From: Clostridiales bacterium
GTDB lineage: Bacteria > Bacillota > Clostridia > Saccharofermentanales > Saccharofermentanaceae
Assembly: GCA_017620475.1 (NCBI GenBank)
Contig: JAFZQI010000034.1
Location: 1-44,987 of the forward strand
Length of the DNA stretch: 44,987 nucleotides
Direction: 5' to 3'
The notes under the pieces: generated by a model
What the model saw: only the letters and a program-made list of their open reading frames with translations
Told to the model about the DNA's origin: nothing
Databases searched by the model: none
Program-made: the position numbers and the translations under genes
Part shown: positions 8,583-18,800 of the stretch, piece after piece
How positions within the stretch are numbered: the stretch's first letter is position 1
How the letters are laid out: the number at the start of each line of letters is the position of its first letter

Positions 8583-9718
8583 GCATTTATTTTGACAATA
8601 GTGCGACCACGAAGCCACTTCCCGAAGTGGCTCGTTTGGTATATGAAACCCTTTGCGGTGAAGAGACTTTCGGTAACCCCGGATCCCTCCACCGCCTTGG
8701 CGTTCTGGCCGAAAAAAACTTAAATGCCAGCGCGGAGAAGATTGCTTCCGTCCTTTCCTGTAAGAAAGAGGAACTCTTCTTTACATCCTGCGGCTCGGAG
8801 TCCGTAAATACGTCGATCATGGGCTATGTGCATGCCAATCCCAGGATGGGAAAGAAGATCATTTCGACCAGAACGGAGCACAAGGCTTCTTTGGAGTCTT
8901 TGTCCCGCCTTGAGCAGGAGGGATATGAGGTCTGCTACATTCCCGTAGGTCTTGACGGCCGTCCTGATTTGGATGCTTTGGAAAAAGAACTGGATGAAAA
9001 TACGGCGCTGCTTACGTTTACACACGTGAATAACGAGAGCGGAGCGATATTGCCGCTTTCGGATATCATTGCTATCCGGAATAAGAAGAACAGAAATACG
9101 AAGATCCACTTGGATTGCGTACAGTCTCTGGGCAAACTTCCCATTGCACTTTCCCGTATGGGTGTCGACATGGCGTCCTTCTCGGGACATAAGATCCATG
9201 CGCTAAAGGGATTCGGTCTTCTTTACATAAAGACCGGTGTACGAGTCCAGCCACTGATCCTCGGCGGCGGACAACAGAAGGGGATGCGCTCCGGAACACA
9301 GAGCCCCTACTTAGCAAGTGCTTTTGCCTTGGCGTTAGAAAAAGCCTATGAAGACATTGATGGAAACCTGGAAAAAATGACTGCTCTTCGCGATGGCTTT
9401 TCTTCGGAACTGGAGAAGATCGGCGCGGCGATCCTTTCACCGAAGGATGCCCTCCCATATGTGTTAAATGTATCTTTTCCGTCCTTTCAGTCCGAAACCA
9501 TGTTACACTGTTTAGAGGAACGGGGGATCTATGTTTCGACCGTATCGGCGTGCTCGAGCAAGATAAAAGCCGTGAGCTACGTGCTTTTGGAGATGGGCGT
9601 GAGGAGAGAACTGGCGAAGAATGCCGTGCGTTTCAGCTTCAGCCGTTTCAACACGAAAGACGAGATGGATGCGGCGATTGCGGCAATATCTGAAATCTAC
9701 GAGAAGTATAAGGTCTGA
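8579..9718 (+). CDS. Cysteine desulfurase, NifZ-like partner of ThiI
   Basis: 379 residues. It begins [17 protein letters not shown], typical of class V aminotransferase-fold cysteine desulfurases. The PLP-binding lysine is Lys205 ([11 protein letters not shown]), and the catalytic loop cysteine is Cys325 (VSACSSK). The loop is the short type, unlike the SSGSACTSG loop of the second desulfurase in this window. In Bacillus a desulfurase (NifZ) encoded directly before a ThiI without a rhodanese domain supplies persulfide sulfur to it for 4-thiouridine in tRNA; the same layout is seen here (thiI starts 75 bases downstream). I infer the same task. Start overlaps purB by four bases. Confidence 0.92.
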   Translation: MSIYFDNSATTKPLPEVARLVYETLCGEETFGNPGSLHRLGVLAEKNLNASAEKIASVLSCKKEELFFTSCGSESVNTSIMGYVHANPRMGKKIISTRTEHKASLESLSRLEQEGYEVCYIPVGLDGRPDLDALEKELDENTALLTFTHVNNESGAILPLSDIIAIRNKKNRNTKIHLDCVQSLGKLPIALSRMGVDMASFSGHKIHALKGFGLLYIKTGVRVQPLILGGGQQKGMRSGTQSPYLASAFALALEKAYEDIDGNLEKMTALRDGFSSELEKIGAAILSPKDALPYVLNVSFPSFQSETMLHCLEERGIYVSTVSACSSKIKAVSYVLLEMGVRRELAKNAVRFSFSRFNTKDEMDAAIAAISEIYEKYKV

Positions 9719-9741
9719 TAGACACCGTAACCCCCCATAAG

Positions 9742-9759
9742 ACAGTGCTTTTTGAAAAG
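9742..9759 (+). repeat. GTGCTTTT intergenic motif, copy B
   Basis: ACAGTGCTTTTTGAAAAG, 23 bases after the desulfurase stop and 34 bases before the thiI ATG. CTTTT can pair with AAAAG, a different pairing from copies A and E, which keeps the mini-hairpin. Confidence 0.7.
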
Positions 9760-9793
9760 GAAAGAAAAGCGGAAAAAACAGGAGATTAAATCA

Positions 9794-11017
9794 ATGAGTA
9801 ACACCTACCAAACGATCATCTTGGCGAGAATGGGCGAGATTGCCTTAAAGGGCTTAAACCGCGGAAAATTCGAGCGTCAGCTCATGGACAACATGCGCTG
9901 GAGACTCAAAGAATACGGTGCTTTTTCTATCGTACAGAGCCAGTCGCGGATCTGGATCGAACCAAAGGACAGTAATCCCGCTGTGCTGGACGATAAGGAA
10001 AACGCCGAGCAGGTGCTGCGTGCGGTGACACAGGTCTTCGGACTTGTGTCCGCCAGTCTTGTGCGCCGTTTCAGCGGGGACATGGAGGACATTAAGGCTC
10101 AGGCGAAGCATCTGACGGATGATATCTTGGCAGAACACGACTATAAGACCTTCAAGGTAGAAAGTAAGCGTGGAAATAAGCGCTTCCCTCTGGCATCTCC
10201 GGAGATCTGTGTGGATGTGGGCGAGGCGATATTGATTGCTCATCCGGAACTGACGGTGGATGTTCATGAGCCGGATTTTACGATCTTTGTGGAAGTCCGC
10301 GAGGATCTGTATGTGTACAGTGAGAAAGTCGAAGGACATAGAGGACTTCCGGTTGGAACAGCGGGGAAGGGTATGCTCCTTCTTTCCGGCGGTATCGACA
10401 GCCCGGTGGCCGGCTACATGATGGCTTCCCGAGGGATGCAGCTTGAGGCGATCTATTTCCATTCGTATCCGTATACCAGTGAACGTGCGTTGGAGAAGGT
10501 CAAAGATCTGGCGCGTATCGTATCCCAGTATTCCGGCACGATCCTGCTGCACGTCTGCAATTTCACTGACATCCAGCTGAATCTTTACAAGAACAGCCCG
10601 CAGGACATGCTGACGATCACCATGCGCCGTGTGATGTTCGAGATCGCCGAAGAACTGGCGAACAAGCAGGGCTGTAAGTGCCTGATCACCGGTGAGTCTT
10701 TGGGTCAGGTGGCCAGCCAGACCATCGAGGCGATCCAGATCACGAACGAAGTGGTCAAGACCATGCCTGTATTCCGTCCTCTGATCGGACTTGATAAGGA
10801 AGAAACATGTAACATCTCCCGCCGGATCGGGGCTTTTGAGACGTCGATCCTGCCTTATGAGGACTGCTGTACGGTTTTCGTGGCGAAGCATCCGAAGACC
10901 CATCCGCAGAAGAAGCACATCATTGAAGCAGAAGAAAAACTCGATATTCCAGCACTTGTGAAGCAGGGCGTTGAGGGCATCGAGACCTATAAGATCGAGC
11001 GTACGGCGAAGACGTAA
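9794..11017 (+). CDS. thiI: tRNA 4-thiouridine synthase ThiI (no rhodanese domain)
   Basis: 407 residues from the ATG at 9794, which has GGAG nine bases upstream. The frame extends 14 codons further (KRKEKRKKQE), but this lies in the spacer that carries the GTGCTTTT motif. Domains in order: ferredoxin-like N-terminus, THUMP (about 60-165, tRNA binding), and a PP-loop ATPase with SGGIDSP at 198-204. The block YEDCCTVFVAKHP is typical of ThiI. There is no C-terminal rhodanese domain, so it must receive sulfur from another protein, most likely the desulfurase encoded just upstream. Product: s4U at position 8 of tRNA. Confidence 0.95.
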   Translation: MSNTYQTIILARMGEIALKGLNRGKFERQLMDNMRWRLKEYGAFSIVQSQSRIWIEPKDSNPAVLDDKENAEQVLRAVTQVFGLVSASLVRRFSGDMEDIKAQAKHLTDDILAEHDYKTFKVESKRGNKRFPLASPEICVDVGEAILIAHPELTVDVHEPDFTIFVEVREDLYVYSEKVEGHRGLPVGTAGKGMLLLSGGIDSPVAGYMMASRGMQLEAIYFHSYPYTSERALEKVKDLARIVSQYSGTILLHVCNFTDIQLNLYKNSPQDMLTITMRRVMFEIAEELANKQGCKCLITGESLGQVASQTIEAIQITNEVVKTMPVFRPLIGLDKEETCNISRRIGAFETSILPYEDCCTVFVAKHPKTHPQKKHIIEAEEKLDIPALVKQGVEGIETYKIERTAKT

Positions 11018-11035
11018 GAATAATAGAGGCATGGA

Positions 11036-11054
11036 ACAAGTGCTTTTCAAAAAG
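11036..11054 (+). repeat. GTGCTTTT intergenic motif, copy C
   Basis: ACAAGTGCTTTTCAAAAAG, 18 bases after the thiI stop and 25 before the next ATG. CTTTT pairs with AAAAG around a CA loop. Confidence 0.7.
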
Positions 11055-11079
11055 ATTCGCGGCTTACGGAGATGAAACT

Positions 11080-12264
11080 ATGTATCTGAGACAGGGAATT
11101 CTGAAATTACTCAAGGTGAAGAACGTGCTTCTGATGATTGCAGGTATTTTCTTCATTTTTGCCGGTTCATACAATATCATCGACCTTCTGATCACTTATC
11201 GGAACGACATCGACACGGCGCTTCACGCTAAGGCGATGCCGGGTTCCATCGATTGGGTGCTGATGGGGATGGTATTCATCATTGTGGCGACATTTTCCAG
11301 AAAACTCATGGGTGATGCGCGTTTCTATTCCAGCTATTTTGAGGGATCCCTTGATGGAAGGATCCGTTTTAAGGATCTGGCGAGAGTGAGCGGAAAGCCT
11401 GCATTCGTTGTTGTTGCCGAGCTTTTCCTGTTCCGGTTTCTGTACATGAAAAAGTTCTCATTTGTAACCATTGAAGGACAAAAGGTCATTGAACTTTTCA
11501 GCAAGAAGACGCTTTGTGAGTGCAAGACCTGCGGTGCGCCGGTGAATAAACGCGATTACTTTGTGGGTGTCTGCAATTATTGCGGAAGTTCCGATGTCTT
11601 TGCCAAGATCCTGGCGGGCGATCGTTTCTACAGTATCACAAGTGAGGTGAAGCAGGGCTTGAATCGCCCGGAGTATTATAAAGGCAAGAATCTTGATGTA
11701 AAGAAAAACCTTTTCCGTGCGCTTCTGATCATCGGTCTCGGTTTTGCATTCCTTTGCGCTTTCATGTTTGGAACCAGCGCCTCGGATTATAACAACAAAG
11801 ATTACCTCAACAAGAAACTGCTGGATCCGACGAATCACTTTTCGTCTTACGATCAGATCCGTTCGCAGTTGATCTCTCTCATGATATTCGGGGCGATTCT
11901 GTTTGTCATCCTGATTGTATTGGCGATCAGAAGAATACTGAAAGTTCTGTTTATCGGGGAAGCGGAGGACTGCGCCCTGTTCTTCTCGAAAAGCGCTAAG
12001 CCTTTTATTCCGACCTCCGAGATTCCGTCGGTCAAGGCCAAAGGGGAGAAGAAGATCCTCCGTGTCCGCGGTGCGCTTCGTAACGGGTATCTGGCCAACT
12101 GTACTTTAGAGATGCACGATGATGAGATGAAGGTGGCGCTGGCCAAGAAGATCGTGAAGGATACCTGTCCGAGCTGTGCTTTGCCAATCGTCGGAGCCGT
12201 AGATGAGAATTATACATGTCAGGTCTGCGGGAACAAAATCATGGGAGTGATAGAAAAAAAGTAA
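11080..12264 (+). CDS. Membrane protein with two zinc ribbons, function unknown
   Basis: 394 residues; I do not recognise the family. Four hydrophobic segments are visible at about 15-37, 58-74, 212-231 and 264-283. Between the second and third pair there is a Cys4-type ribbon: C148-x2-C151 and C165-NY-C168. A second one lies at the very C-terminus: C363-PS-C366 and C380-QV-C383. Both ribbons should be on the same, probably cytoplasmic, side. Such ribbons can bind zinc and mediate protein or nucleic acid contacts. The ATG has GGAG eight bases upstream. It follows thiI closely and ends before a large hairpin, so it is probably the last gene of the run. Confidence 0.85.
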   Translation: MYLRQGILKLLKVKNVLLMIAGIFFIFAGSYNIIDLLITYRNDIDTALHAKAMPGSIDWVLMGMVFIIVATFSRKLMGDARFYSSYFEGSLDGRIRFKDLARVSGKPAFVVVAELFLFRFLYMKKFSFVTIEGQKVIELFSKKTLCECKTCGAPVNKRDYFVGVCNYCGSSDVFAKILAGDRFYSITSEVKQGLNRPEYYKGKNLDVKKNLFRALLIIGLGFAFLCAFMFGTSASDYNNKDYLNKKLLDPTNHFSSYDQIRSQLISLMIFGAILFVILIVLAIRRILKVLFIGEAEDCALFFSKSAKPFIPTSEIPSVKAKGEKKILRVRGALRNGYLANCTLEMHDDEMKVALAKKIVKDTCPSCALPIVGAVDENYTCQVCGNKIMGVIEKK

Positions 12265-12272
12265 TTGATCAG

Positions 12273-12347
12273 AAGGGAAAGAAAAAGTTTCTCGCGCTGG
12301 TCCTCGGCTTTGCCTGCGAGGCGCTTCGAATTCTTTTTCTTTCCCTT
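12273..12347 (+). other. Long hairpin with a perfect 15-bp stem
   Basis: AAGGGAAAGAAAAAG (12273-12287) is exactly complementary to CTTTTTCTTTCCCTT (12333-12347). The 45 bases between contain a second dyad, CCTCG/CGAGG (12302-12306, 12317-12321). There is no T-run after the right arm; the only T-run is inside it. The structure is nearly symmetrical on both strands, so it could act on transcripts from either side. It separates the unknown membrane gene from glyA. Confidence 0.8.
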
Positions 12348-12424
12348 ATCTGTCCACTTCTTTTATACTCCAGTATGTTTTTTGAATGGCTTGCTTTTTT
12401 GTGCAGTTTCACTCAGTTTTTCTC

Positions 12425-12453
12425 TTTACGACAAGTGATTATTTCGGTATCAT
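12425..12453 (+). promoter_or_regulatory. Probable glyA promoter
   Basis: TTTACG, 17-base spacer, TATCAT (12448-12453). The stretch GGTATCATATT (12446-12456) also occurs at 24197-24207 before the M18 aminopeptidase gene, with similar sequence after it, which suggests related -10 regions. I saw no known riboswitch between the hairpin and glyA. Confidence 0.5.
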
Positions 12454-12491
12454 ATTAGGGTAATTTTGTATCACATTGTTGGAGGTATCCC

Positions 12492-13736
12492 ATGTTTGAA
12501 CATATTAAAGCAGAAGATCCTGAGGTATTTCAGGCGATTACACAGGAAGTTGAGCGTCAGCGCAATAAGATCGAACTGATCGCTTCCGAGAACTTCGTAA
12601 CGGAGGCGGTCCTTGAGGCAGCCGGTTCGCCGCTTACGAATAAGTATGCGGAGGGATACCCGGGAAAGAGATATTACGGCGGATGCGAATATGTTGATAT
12701 CGTTGAGAGCCTCGCTATCGAGCGTGTGAAGAAACTCTTTGGTGCTGAGCACGTGAACGTGCAGCCACACTCCGGTGCACAGGCTAATACCGCTGTTTAT
12801 TTTGCGATCCTTGAGCCGGGCGATACGATCCTCGGTATGGATCTTTCTCACGGCGGTCACCTGACACATGGTATGAAACTGAATGTTTCCGGCCGTACCT
12901 ATCACTCCGAGTTCTATCAGGTAGATCCTGAGACCCAGACCACCAACTACGATAAGCTCCTGGAGCAGGCCAAGGAAGTAAAGCCGAAGGTCATCGTTGC
13001 CGGCGCTTCCGCTTATCCGAGAATCATTGACTTCAAGAAGTTCCGTGAGATCGCCGATGCAGTCGGTGCGTACCTCTTTGTAGATATGGCTCACATCGCA
13101 GGCCTCGTTGCTGCAGGCCTTCACCCGAATCCGGTACCGTATGCCGATTTCGTTACTACAACTACACATAAGACGCTTCGCGGTCCTCGCGGCGGTATCA
13201 TCATGTGCAAGGAAGAATACGCAAAGAAGATCGATTCTGCCGTATTCCCGGGCCAGCAGGGCGGACCGCTGATGCACATCATCGCTGCCAAGGCGGTTGC
13301 CTTTAAGGAAGCACTTACTGATGAGTTCCGCGCTTACCAGGGACAGATCGTGAAGAATGCTGCAGCAATGGCGGATGAGCTCATGAAGAAGGGCGTGAAT
13401 CTGGTTTCCGGCGGTACGGATAACCACCTGATGCTTATCGATCTTCGCGGAACTGGCGTTACCGGTAAGGAACTCCAGCTGCGTCTGGATGATGTCAACA
13501 TCACCGCAAACAAGAACACCATTCCTTTCGATCCCGAAAAGCCGTTCGTAACTTCCGGTGTTCGTGTCGGTACAGCAGCAGTTTCTGCTCGCGGCATGAA
13601 GGAAGAGGATATGGTGATTATCGCTGATTGTATTGCCAAGGCGATCTTCTCCTTCGAAGAGAGTAAGGAAGAGATCAAGGCTGAGGTAGCCAAGCTGACT
13701 GCGAAGTATCCGCTCTATCCGGATATGCGGTATTGA
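12492..13736 (+). CDS. glyA: Serine hydroxymethyltransferase
   Basis: 414 residues, normal length. The enzyme converts serine and tetrahydrofolate to glycine and methylene-tetrahydrofolate. Seen motifs: [10 protein letters not shown] near the N-terminus, [28 protein letters not shown], and the PLP site [11 protein letters not shown] with Lys227. GFAGS-type end regions ([13 protein letters not shown]) are conserved. GGAGG lies eight bases before the ATG. A promoter of its own is likely (TATCAT box at 12448). It supplies one-carbon units for purine synthesis, matching purB upstream. Confidence 0.97.
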   Translation: MFEHIKAEDPEVFQAITQEVERQRNKIELIASENFVTEAVLEAAGSPLTNKYAEGYPGKRYYGGCEYVDIVESLAIERVKKLFGAEHVNVQPHSGAQANTAVYFAILEPGDTILGMDLSHGGHLTHGMKLNVSGRTYHSEFYQVDPETQTTNYDKLLEQAKEVKPKVIVAGASAYPRIIDFKKFREIADAVGAYLFVDMAHIAGLVAAGLHPNPVPYADFVTTTTHKTLRGPRGGIIMCKEEYAKKIDSAVFPGQQGGPLMHIIAAKAVAFKEALTDEFRAYQGQIVKNAAAMADELMKKGVNLVSGGTDNHLMLIDLRGTGVTGKELQLRLDDVNITANKNTIPFDPEKPFVTSGVRVGTAAVSARGMKEEDMVIIADCIAKAIFSFEESKEEIKAEVAKLTAKYPLYPDMRY

Positions 13737-13743
13737 TCCTCGG

Positions 13744-13761
13744 ACAGTGCTTTTCCGGAAG
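13744..13761 (+). repeat. GTGCTTTT intergenic motif, copy D
   Basis: ACAGTGCTTTTCCGGAAG, seven bases after the glyA stop and 36 before the rarA ATG. The dyad here is TTCCGGAA inside the same frame of the motif. Confidence 0.7.
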
Positions 13762-13797
13762 AAGGAATAAGAGCAGTAAGAGGAAAAGGAAAGTAAA

Positions 13798-15135
13798 ATG
13801 AGCGCGAATGAAGAGTATGCCAAGAGAGAACCTTTAGCTTTCCGTATGGCGCCGCGCTCGCTTTCTGAGTATATCGGCCAGGAGCACATCCTGGGCGAAG
13901 GAAAAATGCTACGAAGGATGATTGAGGCAGACCGTCTGTCCTCGATCATCCTTTTTGGTCCTCCGGGTACGGGAAAGACGGCACTGGCGCGTTTGATCGC
14001 GCATACGACCTCCGCCAAGTTTGAACGGATCAATGCTGTGACGGCAGGCGTTTCCGATATTAAGCGTATTGTGGAGGATGCGAAGAATCCGATCCTTACC
14101 CCCAATGGAAGGGTCGTGTTATTTGTAGATGAGATCCATCGGTTCAATAAGCTTCAGCAGGACGCGCTCCTTCCGCATGTCGAGGACGGGACGGTCATTC
14201 TTATCGGTGCCACTACGGAGAACCCTTTCTTTGAGGTCAATAAGGCTCTGATCTCCCGTTCGACGGTTCTATCACTGAAGCCTCTCACGGATGAGAATAT
14301 CATTTCGATCCTGAGACAGGCACTTCATGATAAGGAGAGAGGGCTTGGTAATGAGCCGATCGAGATATCTGACCGGACCCTTGCTTATATTGCTGATCTT
14401 TGTAACGGAGATGCCCGTATCGCGCTTCGTTCCTTGGAACTTGCATATATTACCACGCCTCCGGACGATAAAGGTGTGATTACGATCGACGAGACCATTA
14501 TGCAGGGCTGCATGCAGAAGAGATCTCTGGCGTTTGATACGGACGGGGAGAGCCACTATGACAATATTTCCGCAATGATCAAGTCGATGCGCGGAAGTGA
14601 TCCGGATGCGGCAATCTTCTACCTGGCAAGAGCGCTTCATTCCGGGGAGGACATTGAGTTCCTGGCAAGACGTATCCTGATCTGTTCTTCAGAAGATGTC
14701 GGTATGGCGAATCCGAATGCGATCCTCGTTGCGATGGCCGCGTATCAGGGTGTTATGGCTGTCGGGATGCCGGAAGCACGTATCCTGCTTGCGGAGGCTG
14801 TGGTTACGGTGGCGACATCGCCGAAATCGAATAGTGCCTATATGGCGATTGATAAAGCTTTATCTGATGTGGCGGAGAAACGTACCGGCGAGGTGCCGAT
14901 GCATCTTCGTAATGCTCCGGCTAAGGGGATGCTGGATATGGGATATTCTGTCGGCTATAAGTATGCGCATGACTTCCCGGAACATTATGTGGAGATGCAG
15001 TTCCTCCCGGATGAAATGGTCGGAACGACATATTATGAGCCCGGAAATCTCGGCTACGAGAAACAGATCGTGAAGTGGATGGATCACCTTAAACACCGTA
15101 ATGAACAAGGCTCCGATACAGACGCGAAAGAGTAA
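13798..15135 (+). CDS. rarA: Replication-associated recombination ATPase RarA (MgsA)
   Basis: 445 residues. AAA+ ATPase of the RarA/MgsA/WRNIP1 family, related to clamp loaders, which acts at stalled replication forks. It starts with the family pattern PLAFRMAPRSLSEYIGQEHI. Walker A is GPPGTGKT (54-61), Walker B LFVDEIHRFNK, followed by GATTENPFFEVN (sensor region). The C-terminal part has SSEDVGMANPNAILVA and the MgsA tetramerisation domain (HLRNAPAKGM ... YKYAHDFPEHY). AGGAAAGG-like ribosome binding sequence precedes the ATG. It probably shares the glyA transcript. Confidence 0.95.
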   Translation: MSANEEYAKREPLAFRMAPRSLSEYIGQEHILGEGKMLRRMIEADRLSSIILFGPPGTGKTALARLIAHTTSAKFERINAVTAGVSDIKRIVEDAKNPILTPNGRVVLFVDEIHRFNKLQQDALLPHVEDGTVILIGATTENPFFEVNKALISRSTVLSLKPLTDENIISILRQALHDKERGLGNEPIEISDRTLAYIADLCNGDARIALRSLELAYITTPPDDKGVITIDETIMQGCMQKRSLAFDTDGESHYDNISAMIKSMRGSDPDAAIFYLARALHSGEDIEFLARRILICSSEDVGMANPNAILVAMAAYQGVMAVGMPEARILLAEAVVTVATSPKSNSAYMAIDKALSDVAEKRTGEVPMHLRNAPAKGMLDMGYSVGYKYAHDFPEHYVEMQFLPDEMVGTTYYEPGNLGYEKQIVKWMDHLKHRNEQGSDTDAKE

Positions 15136-15186
15136 GAAGTCACAAATAATTCACGAATCGTAAACAGAATTCTGTGTAATTGTGCA

Positions 15187-15216
15187 TTGACACTCTCTAT
15201 GATGAAATCATATAAT
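15187..15216 (+). promoter_or_regulatory. Strong promoter of marR-ABC exporter operon
   Basis: Consensus TTGACA (15187-15192), 18-base spacer and consensus TATAAT (15211-15216). A perfect 12-base palindrome ACAGAATTCTGT (15164-15175) lies just upstream of the -35. The start site should fall near 15223. Confidence 0.88.
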
Positions 15217-15224
15217 CTAACCCA

Positions 15225-15247
15225 GTTAGCAATTATTTTGTGCTAAC
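15225..15247. promoter_or_regulatory. Probable MarR operator at the transcription start
   Basis: Inverted repeat GTTAGCA - 9 bases - TGCTAAC directly downstream of the -10 box. Position and dyad form fit autorepression by the MarR protein encoded 65 bases downstream. Confidence 0.75.
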
Positions 15248-15312
15248 CGGTTTTGATGCGCAACGGCGGATGCCGGGATGCATTCGAATCTTCGGACATC
15301 TTTGGAGGACAC

Positions 15313-15789
15313 ATGGTTACAGAACAGGAAATCTGGGACATACTTACTGATTTCAATAGTATCAAACCGGTAGATTTTCTCCAGCAGCTCGATGTTAACT
15401 CGATGGGCATCGGGAATGTGCTGGGCTTTCTCGCGTCCTCAAATCGGACGGTAACGGCGGGAGAAATCAGCGAATACATGGGCGTAAGCACGGCCCGTGT
15501 TGCGGTTTTAATCAAGAAGATGTCAGATAAAGGGCTGATCGAAAAGCACACTGACCCGAAGGATGCACGCCGTGTTTTGGTTTCTATAACTGAAGAAGGC
15601 CGAAAGCTTCTTTCGGATAAACGCAAAGAGATCCTTTTGTATTCCGGCGCCATCATCGAGCGCTTCGGCAAGGAAAAGATTGAGAATTTCGTAGCAACAT
15701 GTAAAGAGATCAAGAACATCGTGGACGAGGTGGAACAAGCGCAAAAGAATGGTACGACGGATCTCGAAGAATTTCTGAAAAACGGATAA
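15313..15789 (+). CDS. MarR family transcriptional regulator
   Basis: 158 residues from the ATG at 15313, preceded by TTTGGAGG at a short four-base spacing. The frame is open 20 codons upstream, without homology. A winged helix-turn-helix is visible: VTAGEISEYMGVSTARVAVLIKKMSDKGLIEKH, then the wing TDPKDARRVLVSITEEGRKLL, and terminal helices for dimerisation. It most likely represses its own promoter through the inverted repeat at 15225-15247 and so controls the ABC exporter that starts 32 bases downstream. The inducing ligand cannot be read from the sequence. MarR-ABC exporter pairs commonly deal with drugs or antimicrobial peptides. Confidence 0.92.
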   Translation: MVTEQEIWDILTDFNSIKPVDFLQQLDVNSMGIGNVLGFLASSNRTVTAGEISEYMGVSTARVAVLIKKMSDKGLIEKHTDPKDARRVLVSITEEGRKLLSDKRKEILLYSGAIIERFGKEKIENFVATCKEIKNIVDEVEQAQKNGTTDLEEFLKNG

Positions 15790-15821
15790 CGACGAATGGA
15801 CATATAAGGAGAAAACACATC

Positions 15822-18800
15822 ATGCTAGAATTAAAAGACATCGTAAAGATCTATCCGGCGGGTGATAACCCGGTAGAAGCTTTAAAGGGAATCGATCTGA
15901 GTTTCCGCGACAGCGAGTTCGTTTCTATCCTCGGACAGTCCGGCTGTGGTAAGACCACCATGCTCAACATTATCGGTGGACTTGACCAGTACACAAGCGG
16001 AGACCTGATCATCAACGGTAGATCTACAAAAGATTATAAGGACCGGGACTGGGATACTTACCGTAACCACTCTATCGGCTTCGTATTCCAGAGCTATAAC
16101 CTCATTCCGCATCAGAACGTCCTGTCGAACGTTGAAATTGCCCTTTCTTTATCGGGAGTTAGCAAGAAAGAACGTCGCGAGCGCGCGATCGAAGCGCTGA
16201 AAAAGGTTGGCCTGGGTGATCAGCTGAAGAAGAAACCGGCTGAGATGTCCGGCGGACAGATGCAGCGTGTAGCCATAGCCCGTGCAATCGTTAATAATCC
16301 GGACATTATCCTCGCCGACGAGCCGACGGGTGCTTTGGATACGGAGACAAGCGTACAGGTCATGGATATCCTGAAAGAACTGTCTAAGGATAAACTGGTT
16401 ATCATGGTTACCCATAACCCGGAACTGGCCGAAAAGTATTCGACAAGAATCGTACGTATGCTGGATGGCAAGATCACCGGCGATACGGCACCTTTTTCTG
16501 AAGAAGAGCAGAAGAAGGCCGATGAACTCTTTGAAAGTGTCTCGAAACTTGATAAGAAGGCGAAGAAGGAAGCTTCCATGAACGAGAAGAAACCGTCCAT
16601 GTCTTTTGCCACATCTTTCGGTCTTTCTCTTAAGAACCTATTTACAAAAAAGGGAAGAACTATCCTGACTTCGTTTGCCGGATCTATCGGTATCATCGGG
16701 ATTGCCCTGATCTACTCGGTATCTCAGGGTACGAATAATTTCATTAATGAAGTACAGGAAGATACGATCTCGGCTTATCCTCTTGAGATCCAGGCGCAGA
16801 CCGTGGACCTCAGCACACTTCTCAATGCTTTTGTCGGCAACGAAGAAGAAACTCAGTCTCATCCTAAGGATGCCGTATATCAGAATTATAAGACATACGA
16901 CATGATGAATTCCCTGATTGCCGTAGAGACGCAGGAAAATGACCTGTCATCCTTTAAAAAGTATATCGAAGGGGAGAAGGCTAAGTCCGGAAGCGAGATG
17001 GGTAAGGCACTGTCCGGCGTGCAGTATGCCTATAACTTGAATCTGTCGATCTACACGAAGAATCTTGAAGGCAAGATCATCCACTCGGATACAGACGAAC
17101 TGATGGGTGCGCTTTTTAGTGAGTATACAACAGCCGTATTTAATGTCGATATGACATCGATGACGCAGAACAGCCAGTCCTCCCAGATGATGAGTTCGTC
17201 TATGACGCTCTGGAGCGAGCTGCTTCCTGGATCGAACGGTGAACCCACCAACCCCGTTACACATAAGCAATATGATGTCATATACGGCCGCTGGCCTGAA
17301 AAGTACGATGAGATCGTGCTTTTCCTGGATGAAAATAACGAATTGAATGACTATACGCTCTATGCTTTGGGTCTGAAGACCGAAGAGGAGATCACCTCTA
17401 TGATGCGCGCGGCTATGAATAAGCAGCCCCTGGAATACTCTGATCAGCACTGGTCCTATGAAGAGATCTGTAACCTTGAATTCCGCTGCATCCTGCCATC
17501 TTCCTGTTGGAGCTACGATCCCGAGACCGGGCTTTACAACGATCTGCGTACTACAGATGCCGGCTTGCAGTATCTCTATGACAATGCCATGACACTCAAA
17601 GTAGTCGGTATCGTCCGTCCGAATGAGGATGCCGTATCCACGAGCCATCACGGAACCATCGGTTATACACATATGCTTACGGAATATATCATTTCTGAAA
17701 GCCAGGGAGCCGATGCCATCAAGGCACAGCTCGAAAGTCCGAAGATCGATGTGACCTGCGGTCTGCCTTTTAAAGAGGAAACAGCCGCTGTTACAGAAGC
17801 GGATAAGGCGGCGTATTTTAGAAATTATGTCGCAGATATGGATGATCAGGGCAAGGCTGATGCATTTGTCAAAGTCATGAGCATCCCGTCCGAGTCTATG
17901 ATCCAGGAGGCAGTGGACACCCAGCTTGCTATGCTGGACCGTCCGACGATGGAAGCCATGATGATGGAGCAGATGAAGAGCATGGGTATGGACGAAGCTA
18001 CGATCCAGGGCTACATTTCTCAGATGAGTGACGAAGACATGAAGGAAATGTTTGCCCAGGGCATCCGTGAGCAGTATCTGGCCGATTATGCCGATAATAT
18101 GGCAAAAGAACTGCAGACGAAGTCTCCTTCTGAACTTGCCGCATCTCTGGATCACGCGATGGAAGGCTTTACTGATGCGGAGTGTGCCGCTTTCTATGAC
18201 AGCATCATCGAGTTCTCGGCATTCACCTATGATTACAACCTCATCCGTCTCGGAAGCCTGGACCTCGACACACCGTCAGCGATCCGTCTCTATGCTTCGA
18301 CCTTCGAGGATAAGGATACGATCGTGGATTGCATCGATGAGTACAACGAGTCCGTTCCGGAACTGCAGAAGATCAAGTACACCGACTATGTGGGTATCCT
18401 GATGTCTTCTGTAACAACGATCATCAATGCGATCACCTACGTGCTAATCGCTTTTGTAGCTGTATCCCTAATCGTATCTTCCATCATGATCGGTGTTATC
18501 ACTCTGATTTCCGTACAGGAAAGAACGAAAGAGATCGGTATCCTCCGTTCCCTCGGCGCCTCAAAGAAGAATGTTTCCAGTATGTTTAATGCCGAGACCG
18601 TTATCATCGGATTTACATCGGGCCTTCTGGGTGTATTAATCACGTATGTGCTCCTGATTCCGATCAATATCATTGTGCATAAACTGACCGGTCTTAACAA
18701 CCTGACTGCCGTTCTTCCGATCATTACGGCGATCATCCTGATCATGATCAGTATTCTTCTTACCTTGATCGCCGGTATCATCCCGTCCAGATCGGCGGCG

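Noticed and set aside
7113..8618. Long open frame (501 codons) on the strand opposite purB
   Set aside because: purB on the plus strand is an unambiguous gene with good start and motifs. The reverse frame is open because of codon bias and shows no known domain.
9854..11050. 398-codon reverse frame opposite thiI
   Set aside because: ThiI motifs are complete on the plus strand.
12348..12491. A glycine, THF or other riboswitch before glyA
   Set aside because: No conserved riboswitch core was seen; only the hairpin upstream and a promoter-like sequence.
12471..14147. 558-codon reverse-strand frame opposite glyA and rarA
   Set aside because: Both plus-strand genes are clear. The reverse product has no recognisable domain and mixed composition; it is a shadow of high third-position bias.
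16947..18155. 402-codon reverse frame inside the ABC exporter gene
   Set aside because: Covers the extracellular domain of an uninterrupted 1004-residue transporter. No start signal or homology.
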